Positions 34,553 through 42,700 of a stretch of DNA of 64,000 nt are shown here, piece by piece. The first letter of the stretch is position 1. Each line of letters begins with the position of its first letter. The DNA is from Longilinea arvoryzae (lineage in GTDB: Bacteria > Chloroflexota > Anaerolineae > Anaerolineales > Anaerolineaceae). Under the pieces are notes generated by a model, which was not told the DNA's origin, made no database searches, and was given only the letters and a program-made list of their open reading frames with translations. Where the stretch lies: contig NZ_DF967972.1 in the NCBI RefSeq assembly GCF_001050235.1, forward strand, positions 2,427,855 to 2,491,854. The letters run 5' to 3'. The position numbers and the translations under genes are program-made.

Positions 34553-35578
34553 ATGTCTCGCAATGTTCTGATCACCGGGGGAGCTGGTTTCATTGGATCG
34601 AATTACGCCGCCAGGTGTATTGCCCGTGGCGATAAAGTGACCATCTTCGATAATCTTTCCCGTTCGGGAGCAGCCACGAACCTGGAATGGCTGAAAACAA
34701 TCTATGGTTCCGACTCCTTCCGCATGGTGCTGGGGGATGTGCGTAAGGAGACCGAGATCAACGCAGCCGCAAAGGATGCGGATATCATCGTTCATCTGGC
34801 GGCGCAGGTGGCTGTGACCACCTCGGTCACCAAGCCACGCGAGGATTTCGAAATCAACGCCCAGGGTACTTTCAATGTGCTGGAAGCCGCCCGGGCATCC
34901 AGCCGCAACCCGGCCGTGCTGTATACCTCGACCAACAAGGTCTATGGCGGCATGGAAGACGTCCGGGTCGAAGAAACGCCGACCGATTATCGCTATACGG
35001 ATTTCCCATTGGGCATTCCCGAATCGCAGCCGCTTGATTTTCACTCGCCCTACGGCTGTTCGAAGGGCTGCGGCGACCAGTACGTGCGCGATTATCATCG
35101 CATCTATGGCTTGCCGACGGTTGTGCTGCGCCAAAGCTGCATCTACGGCACACGCCAGTTTGGCGTGGAAGATCAGGGCTGGGTGGCCTGGTTCATCATC
35201 GCAGCCGTGACCGGACGTCCGATCACCATCTACGGCGATGGTAAACAGGTGCGGGATGTGTTGTTCGTCGAAGACGTGATGAATGCCTATGATGCAGCCT
35301 TGAGCAATTTGTCGGTCGCAGCCGGCCAGGTCTACAATATTGGCGGCGGACCGGCCAACACCATGTCGGTCTGGACGGAATTCGAGCCGATCCTCGAACG
35401 TCTGTTGGGCCGGCCGGTGCCTACCAGCCAGGGTGATTGGCGCCCCGGCGACCAGCGCATTTATGTTTCCGATATCCGTAAGGCGCAGCGGGACTTGAAT
35501 TGGATCCCCAGGGTGGGCGTGGCAGAAGGCGTCGAACGACTTTACCGCTGGGTTGTCGAAAACCGCAACCTCTTCTAA
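34553..35578 (+). CDS. NAD-dependent epimerase/dehydratase, CDP-paratose 2-epimerase-like
   Basis: Extended SDR enzyme of 341 residues. The NAD-binding GGAGFIGS is at 9-16. The catalytic pair is in YGCSK (Tyr167, Lys171), preceded by TSTNKVYGG. QSCIYGTRQFGVEDQGWVAWF closely resembles CDP-paratose 2-epimerase (TyvE/RfbE), which makes CDP-tyvelose from CDP-paratose. The genes for the CDP-dideoxyhexose precursor are not in the window, so a different nucleotide sugar is possible. GGAGG sits 5 bases before the ATG. It probably provides a sugar donor for the glycosyltransferases downstream. Confidence 0.85.
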   Translation: MSRNVLITGGAGFIGSNYAARCIARGDKVTIFDNLSRSGAATNLEWLKTIYGSDSFRMVLGDVRKETEINAAAKDADIIVHLAAQVAVTTSVTKPREDFEINAQGTFNVLEAARASSRNPAVLYTSTNKVYGGMEDVRVEETPTDYRYTDFPLGIPESQPLDFHSPYGCSKGCGDQYVRDYHRIYGLPTVVLRQSCIYGTRQFGVEDQGWVAWFIIAAVTGRPITIYGDGKQVRDVLFVEDVMNAYDAALSNLSVAAGQVYNIGGGPANTMSVWTEFEPILERLLGRPVPTSQGDWRPGDQRIYVSDIRKAQRDLNWIPRVGVAEGVERLYRWVVENRNLF

Positions 35579-35595
35579 TGTTTGTATGAATTCCT

Positions 35596-36762
35596 ATGAA
35601 GATTCTGGTCGTCCTCACATATTATCGCCCGCATACCAGTGGTCTGACCATTTATGCCGAACGTCTGTGTAAAGCCTGGGCCGAACGCGGCCACCAGGTG
35701 ACGGTGCTGACCTCGCAGTATGATCCATCGCTGCCGGAGGATGAGATCAAAGACGGCGTGCACATCGTGCGCGCGCCGGTGCTGTTTCGCCTGAGCAAGG
35801 GCGTCATCATGCCGACCTTTGGCCGGCTGGCCACGCGCCTGACGCGCGAAGCGGATGTCATCCAGCTTCACCTGCCGCAGTTCGACGCGGCGGGTGTGGC
35901 TCTGCGCGGCCGGATTTTGCGGAAACCGACCGTCATCACGTACCATTGCGATCTGCTCATGCCGCGCGGGCTGGTTTCGTGGCTGGCCAATCAGGCTGTG
36001 CGCGTCATGAACAACCTGGCCGGGATTTTTACACACCGGATCGTGACCTACACCCGCGATTATGCTGAAAATTCGGATTACCTCACCCGGTATCTGCGCA
36101 AGCTGCAGGTGATCCCGCCGCCGGTGGTGCTGCCAACAGTTTCAGCAGAAGCGGTCCAGTCTTTTGCCGCTGAAAACAATCCACAACACCACAAGCCGGT
36201 GATCGGCATGGCGGCGCGTTTTGCCACCGAAAAGGGCGTAGAGGTGCTACTGGATGCGCTGCCCGTTATCCTGCAACATTACCCGGATGCCCAGGTCCAG
36301 TTCGCCGGGCCGTACCAGAATATCATCGGCGAGGAAAGTTATTTCGCCCGCCTCTCCCCGACGATCGAAAAATACATCGCCTCGGGCAACTGGCGCTTCG
36401 TGGGCTCGTTGAGCCCCGAGCAAATGGCGGCGTATTACCCCAATTTGAACGTGCTGGTGCTTCCCAGTTTGAACTCGACCGAAGCCTTTGGCCTGGTGCA
36501 GATCGAAGCCATGCTCAACGGGGTGCCGTGCGTCGCGTCCAATCTGCCGGGCGTGCGTCAGCCGGTGAAAATCCATGCCATGGGCCAAATTGCTCCCATT
36601 GGCGACGTGCAGGGCCTGGCGCAGGCGGCTCTGGAAGTGCTGGACCATCCCGAAAAATATACCGGCGACCCGGTCGAGATTGTCCGGCGCTACGAGCCGG
36701 CCACCATCGCCGTCGAATATGAAAAACTATTTGCTGAAATGCAGCACGAGCTGCTCGGGTAA
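35596..36762 (+). CDS. Glycosyltransferase family 4 (GT-B fold)
   Basis: The 388-residue protein begins MKILVVLTYYRPHTSGLTIYAERL, the usual GT4 N terminus. The acceptor domain is followed by a donor domain with GMAARFATEKGVEVLLDALP, FVGSLSPEQMAAYY and LPSLNSTEAFGLVQIEAM, where the EX7E motif retains both Glu. Such enzymes transfer a sugar from a nucleotide donor to lipid-linked glycans on the cytoplasmic face. It is encoded 17 bases after the epimerase. Donor and acceptor cannot be read from the sequence. Confidence 0.92.
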   Translation: MKILVVLTYYRPHTSGLTIYAERLCKAWAERGHQVTVLTSQYDPSLPEDEIKDGVHIVRAPVLFRLSKGVIMPTFGRLATRLTREADVIQLHLPQFDAAGVALRGRILRKPTVITYHCDLLMPRGLVSWLANQAVRVMNNLAGIFTHRIVTYTRDYAENSDYLTRYLRKLQVIPPPVVLPTVSAEAVQSFAAENNPQHHKPVIGMAARFATEKGVEVLLDALPVILQHYPDAQVQFAGPYQNIIGEESYFARLSPTIEKYIASGNWRFVGSLSPEQMAAYYPNLNVLVLPSLNSTEAFGLVQIEAMLNGVPCVASNLPGVRQPVKIHAMGQIAPIGDVQGLAQAALEVLDHPEKYTGDPVEIVRRYEPATIAVEYEKLFAEMQHELLG

Positions 36763-36771
36763 ATTTGCCCC

Positions 36772-36776
36772 GGAGG
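36772..36776 (+). promoter_or_regulatory. Ribosome binding site deciding the methyltransferase start
   Basis: GGAGG lies 6 bases before the TTG at 36783, favouring this start over the TTG at 36765. Confidence 0.7.
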
Positions 36777-36782
36777 TCGATT

Positions 36783-37589
36783 TTGCCATCATCATCCCAA
36801 TCCAAGGACTTCCTCTGGCTGCAATTACGCGACCTACCGTATTTTCGCGCGGTGCTGCGAGCGGTCGAATCGCGTTTCTACCAGGATATCGAGCTTCCGC
36901 GGCCCATTTTGGATCTGGGTTGCGGTGACGGCCATTTCGTGACCATCACTTTCGACGCCCCGATCGATTTCGGGATCGATCCGTGGACTGGGCCGGTCCG
37001 CCAGGCTGAAAAACGCGGCGGTTACCGCAGCGTTGTTCAGGGCACGGGCGATGAAATTCCCGTACCGGATGGCAGCTACGCGGCCGTGATGAGCAATTCG
37101 GTGCTGGAGCACATTCCCGATCTCGATCCGGTGTTGGCCGAGGTTAAGCGGGTGTTAAAACCCGGGGGGCTGTTCGTCTTTTGCGTGCCCAACCACAACT
37201 TCTTGAGCAACCTGTCCGTATCGAATTTCTTCGACCGCATCGGCCTGCGATTTCTGGGAAACGCCTACCGGGCCTTCTTCAACCGCATCAGCCGGCATTA
37301 TCATTGCGACAGTCCGGAAGTCTGGGAAGAACGCCTGAATCGGGCGGGTTTCCGCATCGAACGCTGGTGGCATTACTTCTCGCCGCAATCGTTGCACGTG
37401 CTGGAATGGGGCCATTACTTCGGCCTGCCGTCGTTGGTCCTGCATTTCCTCACCCGGCGTTGGAATGTGGTGCGCCAGCCGTGGAATTTTGCCCTGACCC
37501 GGGCAATTTGCCAACCGGTCTATGATGAACCTGACAGTCAACCCAAAGGGTCGTATACTTTCTATATTACCCGCCGGATCGATGGTTGA
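36783..37589 (+). CDS. Class I SAM-dependent methyltransferase
   Basis: The start is a TTG at 36783, preceded by GGAGG. The 268-residue product has SAM motif I ILDLGCGDGHFV, the later IPVPDGSYAAVMSNSVLEHIPD and LKPGGLFVFCVPN, typical of Methyltransf_11. About 90 C-terminal residues contain VFNR-like and WHYFSPQSLHVLEWGHY segments. It lies between a GT4 and a GT-C gene, so it may methylate a sugar or lipid intermediate, which is inference. Its stop shares a base with the next ATG (TGATG). Confidence 0.9.
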   Translation: MPSSSQSKDFLWLQLRDLPYFRAVLRAVESRFYQDIELPRPILDLGCGDGHFVTITFDAPIDFGIDPWTGPVRQAEKRGGYRSVVQGTGDEIPVPDGSYAAVMSNSVLEHIPDLDPVLAEVKRVLKPGGLFVFCVPNHNFLSNLSVSNFFDRIGLRFLGNAYRAFFNRISRHYHCDSPEVWEERLNRAGFRIERWWHYFSPQSLHVLEWGHYFGLPSLVLHFLTRRWNVVRQPWNFALTRAICQPVYDEPDSQPKGSYTFYITRRIDG

Positions 37590-39715
37590 TGAACCCAGAA
37601 AAGCCAGAACCCAGTGTCTTGGATTATTTAAAAGCCCGGTTGATGCCCTGGAAGGGTGCTGCCCCGGAAATCCCGCCGCTGCCGCAAGAAGCGGAATCGA
37701 CTGAGCCGCAGGCCGAAACGCCGGCACCCGAAGAACAGCCGGGTCCGGGATTTTTCGCCTGGGTGAGCGATCGCAGCGCCGGGCTGGTATTGGCAGCCGC
37801 GCTGATCGCGCAATTCATGCTCGAACCGCCCAACCGAAATTGGCCGGTGGCGGTTGGTTTCTATGCGCTTGCCCTGGTCCTGCTGCTCGGATCCTTGTGG
37901 AAGCGGACCTGGAGCCTGCCGGAGATCCCCCGGTCGAGTGAGATCGGCTACAGCTTCGAAATCCTCCGAACGCCGCTGTATATCTGCCTGGCGTTTATTC
38001 TGATCAGCTTCTGGCTGTTCAGCGGTAACCGGTACAGCGGTTTGAACTTGCTGGCCTGGGCGATTACCGGCGTGGCTTTGTTGGTGGCAGTGTGGCTGCC
38101 GAACGAGGCCTCGCACACCCACTGGCAGCGCCTGGTCGGGTTCATCCGGCAGCGCGAATGGCGTTTGAAAATTACACCCTGGCACATTCTGGTCCTTCTG
38201 GTCGCGGTGATCGTCATCTTCTTCCGCTTTTACCGGTTGAACCAGGTCTCCGGCGAGATGTTCAGCGACCACGCCGAAAAACTGCTGGATGTGGCCGACC
38301 TGATGAACGGTCAGACTAAGATTTTCTTCGAGCGCAATACCGGGCGCGAAGATTTTCAATTCTACCTGACGGCCGCCATCGCCAATCTGTTTGGCACAGG
38401 CCTTTCGTTCCTGAGCCTGAAGTTGGGTACGGCGCTGGCCGGGTTGTTCACGCTGCCGTATATCTACCGGTTGGGCAAGGAAATCGGTTCGCGCTGGGTG
38501 GGACTGTTTGCCGTATTCCTGGCCGGCATTGCCTACTGGCCGAATGTCATTTCGCGCATCGGCCTGCGATTCCCGCTCTATCCCTTGTTCGCGGCGCCGA
38601 TGTTGTTCTACCTGATTCGCGGCATTCGCCGGTCGGACCGCAACGATTTCATTAAATCCGGCATCGCTCTGGGCCTGGCCCTGCACGGTTACAGCCCGAG
38701 CCGCCTGCTGCCGCTGGTCGTTCTGGCGGCCATCGGAATTTACCTGTTGCACCGCGCATCCCACGGCAAACGCGCCGGGGTGGTATGGGCGCTGGTGGTG
38801 CTGGTGTTGGTGTCGGTGGTTGTGTTCCTACCCCTGCTGCGCTATTGGTCCCAGTATCCGGAGAATTTTGCCTTTCGCGCGTTTACTCGACTGGCAACGA
38901 CCGAACGCGCTTATCCGGCGCCGGTTGGGCTGGTTTTCCTTTCCAATTTGTGGAAAGCGCTCATCATGCCCTTCTGGGACAATAACAACATCTGGGTCCA
39001 TTCGGTGGTGAATCGACCCGCGTTGGATGTGGTGACCGCGGCGCTTTTCTTTATCGGCCTGGTTCTGGTGGTTGTGCGCTACATCCGCAAGCGCGACTGG
39101 CTGGATTTGTTCCTGCTCGTCTCCATCCCGTTAATGATGCTGCCGTCCATTTTGTCTCTGGCGTTCCCTGAGGAAAATCCATCCCTCAACCGCACGGGCG
39201 CCGCTTACATCCCCATCTTTATCATCGCAGCCATCGGGCTGGAAAGTCTGGTCTCGTCCCTGCTTTCGCGCGCCTCCCAACCGGGGCGGATGGTGGTGGT
39301 CATCCTGACCGTTGCCCTGCTGTCCATCTCTGCCAGTTCGAATTACGACCTGGTTTTCCGGAAGTTCGACGTACAATTCATGGGCGGCGCCTGGAATACT
39401 TCACAGATCGGGCAGGTCATCCGCGGCTTCGCCGAGTCGACCGGGGACGCGGATCACGCCTATGTGATTCCTTATCCTTACTGGGTGGATACGCGGCTGG
39501 TGGGGATCAATGCGGGTTACCCGTTGAAAGATTACGCCTTACCCGCGGACCAGATCGAGACCACCCTGAGCATCGACGCGCCCAAACTCTTCATCCTCAA
39601 CCCCGCCGACCAGGATAGCCAGGCCAGGCTCGAACAGGTCTATCCGCAGGGGCGGCTGTTTCTGTATGATTCGGGCCGCGACGGCAAAGATTTTCTCATT
39701 TACTCAATCCCTTGA
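37589..39715 (+). CDS. GT-C membrane glycosyltransferase (GT39/PMT-like)
   Basis: The 708-residue protein has an acidic Pro-rich cytoplasmic N terminus (~1-60), about a dozen membrane helices, and a C-terminal extracytoplasmic domain (~590-708). The first large loop reads GEMFSDHAEKLLDVADLMNG, with the acidic residues expected of the GT-C active site, then FQFYLTAAIANLFG. GT-C enzymes transfer sugars from polyprenyl-phosphate donors outside the membrane. The start is the ATG sharing a base with the previous stop. Donor is unknown; the DPPR-synthase-like and GDP-mannose genes nearby suggest possibilities. Confidence 0.85.
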   Translation: MNPEKPEPSVLDYLKARLMPWKGAAPEIPPLPQEAESTEPQAETPAPEEQPGPGFFAWVSDRSAGLVLAAALIAQFMLEPPNRNWPVAVGFYALALVLLLGSLWKRTWSLPEIPRSSEIGYSFEILRTPLYICLAFILISFWLFSGNRYSGLNLLAWAITGVALLVAVWLPNEASHTHWQRLVGFIRQREWRLKITPWHILVLLVAVIVIFFRFYRLNQVSGEMFSDHAEKLLDVADLMNGQTKIFFERNTGREDFQFYLTAAIANLFGTGLSFLSLKLGTALAGLFTLPYIYRLGKEIGSRWVGLFAVFLAGIAYWPNVISRIGLRFPLYPLFAAPMLFYLIRGIRRSDRNDFIKSGIALGLALHGYSPSRLLPLVVLAAIGIYLLHRASHGKRAGVVWALVVLVLVSVVVFLPLLRYWSQYPENFAFRAFTRLATTERAYPAPVGLVFLSNLWKALIMPFWDNNNIWVHSVVNRPALDVVTAALFFIGLVLVVVRYIRKRDWLDLFLLVSIPLMMLPSILSLAFPEENPSLNRTGAAYIPIFIIAAIGLESLVSSLLSRASQPGRMVVVILTVALLSISASSNYDLVFRKFDVQFMGGAWNTSQIGQVIRGFAESTGDADHAYVIPYPYWVDTRLVGINAGYPLKDYALPADQIETTLSIDAPKLFILNPADQDSQARLEQVYPQGRLFLYDSGRDGKDFLIYSIP

Positions 39716-39756
39716 GGTCAGCCAAAAACCGCTGACTGGTCAGGAGCAATCTCCGC

Positions 39757-42700
39757 ATGTTCGATAGCACAATCCCTGAACAACCGACTTCGACCCTTCC
39801 GGCACGCCCAAAAGAATCCCATCTTTGGGATGTGTTGCTTTTACTGGTGATGATCCTGGGGGCTTATTTTCGCCTGACCGGTATCGATTGGGGAAGAGGA
39901 CAATTCCTGCATCCGGATGAGCGCTTCTTCGTGTGGGTCACAGCCGACATTTCGCGCGTCAACAGCGTCGGTGAATATTTCGACACGGCCAACTCGAGCC
40001 TGAACCCGCACAACCGCGGGCATACCTTCTACGTTTACGGCACGCTGCCGGTCATTGCAACACGCTATGTCGTGGATGCCATCATCAAGAATCCGGGCTG
40101 GGAGGATATCAACCTGGTCGGCCGCCTCCTGTCGACGGCCTGCGACCTGCTGACTGTTTTCCTGGTTTATATGATCGGCCGGAGGCTGTTCAATAAGAAA
40201 GTCGGGGTGCTGGGCGCAGCGTTCTCGGCGGCTGCGGTGATGCAAATCCAGCAGGCCCATTTTTTCGTATCCGATTCTTTCGCGGTCGCTTTCGCCACCC
40301 TGGCTCTGTACTTCGCCATCTGCCTGGTGACGGAACCTTTTAAATCCCACGATCCGAACGAGAACCGGCGCATTCCACAACCCGAAACCCTGGGCTACAG
40401 CCTCTGGTTCGGCCTGGCGATCGGCCTGGCCATGGCCTGCAAGATCAACACGGCTCCTATGGCCCTGCTGCTGCCGGCGGCCATGTTTATTCGCCTTCTG
40501 AACATTCCCCTGGAAGAACGCGGCCAGCAGGAATTGTTCGGGATGCGCGACCTGGTGATCGCCGGCGTGGTGGCTTTCCTGGCCTTCCGCATCTTTCAAC
40601 CCTATGCTTTCCAGGGACCGGGTTTCTTCGGCCTGGCGCTGAACGACAAATGGATCCAGAACCTGAAAGACCTGGCTCTTCAGACCAGCGGCGATGTGGA
40701 TTTCCCGCCAGCGCTGCAGTGGGCGCGCCGGTCGCATTTGTTCTCTTTGCAGAACATGGTCGAATGGGGTCTGGGGATTCCGCTGGGCCTGACTGCCTGG
40801 ATCGCTTTCCTGGGCATGGGCTGGCGTATTTTAAAAGGAGAATGGAAGCGCCTGCTGTTGATCTGGGGTTGGACGGGCGCTTATTTTCTCTGGCAGTCCA
40901 TGCAGGGCAACCCGACCATGCGCTATCAGTTGCCCATCTACCCCTCCCTGGCGGTGATTGCCGCCTGGGGTATCCTGGCGTTGTGGGATCGTGGTAAGGC
41001 TTTCCTGGAAGAAGGTTCGCTCAAACGCGGGCGGGCTTTGAAAATCGGTTCGGCTATCATAGCCGGGGTGGTCCTGTTGGCGACCTTTGCCTGGGCGTTT
41101 GCCTTCACACGCATCTACACCCGTCCGGTGACGCGCGTGGCAGCCAGCGATTGGATCTACGCCAACGTACCCGGCCCGATCAACCTGCAACTCGAAACCG
41201 CCGCGGGCAGCGCGACCCAACCGGTCGCTTATCGCTCAGGAATCACAGTCTCGAACGGCGCCCCAATTTCATTGGTATTCAAGGCCGAACACAGCGGCCT
41301 GTTGAGTGAAATTTCATTGGGGCGGGTGAGCGATCCGAATTTTTCCACCGATCCATCCCTGGTAGCTCAAAAGGCGCTCGCGATATCCGTTTCACGACCC
41401 GATGATGCGACTGTAACGCCGGGAAGTGCGGCGATCAGCGCTGATTTTTCGACTGAAACAGACTATACCGCCCCGTTCAACCAGTCCATCCAGATCGAAG
41501 CCGGGCAGACCTATCAGCTTACGCTTTCAGTTCCAGAAATCGATCAGTCCATCCACCTGAATGGTCAGATCAACCTGAGACTGGTCACAGCGAATGATAC
41601 GCTCATCCAACCGCTGGTCGATCCGGTGTACCGGATCGACGCCGGCAATCCATTCGCCAGTTTGTTTACCGCCACCCTGAGCGGCACTCTGACCCAGATC
41701 ACGCTGCCGCACGTGCTGGATTGGTCCGGCTCTTCGGATGTCAAAACGCTGCACCTTGAAATCGGCGACCCGAATAACGCCGGCGCGCCGCTGGCATCCG
41801 CGGATGTTCAAGGGATGTTTGGCACAACCGCCGACCGGCGCGGCGACCCGGTAACTTTCCAGTTTGCCGCGCCGGTTGATCTGACGGCTGGGGGGACGTA
41901 TTCCCTGCAGTTGACACTGACCAGCGGCAGTGGGGAGATTGCGATTTACGGCAGCAAGCACGCTCTGGAATCAACCTGGGACGACGCCATTCCGTTGCGC
42001 AAGGACGGTTACGATCCGTTCAGCCTGGATACGGGCATCTATCGCAGCGATTTGAATTTCGAGATGTACTGGGACGACAATCCGGATAAACTGGAACGTT
42101 TCGAGTCGATCCTGGATCAGGCGGATTACATCTACATCACCTCCAACCGCCAGTGGGGCACCACGGTGCGCATTCCGGAACGCTATCCGCTGACGACGCA
42201 GTACTACCGCAGCCTGATCGGCTGCCCGGAAGATCAGGACATTTTATACTGTTACCGCGTGGCTCAACCGGGCACTTATCAGGGCGGGTTGGGCTTCGAA
42301 CTGGTACAGGTTTTCCAATCCGACCCGAACATCGGATCGTTCAAGATCAATACGCAATTCGCGGAAGAGGCTTTCACCGTTTACGACCATCCCAAGGTGA
42401 TGATCTTCAAGAAGACGGCGGGTTATGATTCGGGCAAGGTGCACGCAATTCTGGAAAGCGTAGACCTGACCCGGGTCGTCCACCTGACGCCTCTGCAGGC
42501 CAGCAAGACCCCGGGGACGCTGGAACTGCCGGCGGATCGCCTGGAAGGCCAGCAGAGCGGCGGCACCTGGGTGGATTTGTTCAACCCCGATTCACTGGTG
42601 AACAGCTCACCCTGGGTTTCCATGCTGATCTGGTATCTGGCGGTTACCCTGTTGGGCTGGGTGGTCTACCCGACCGTGCGGCTGGCAATGGGCGGCCTGC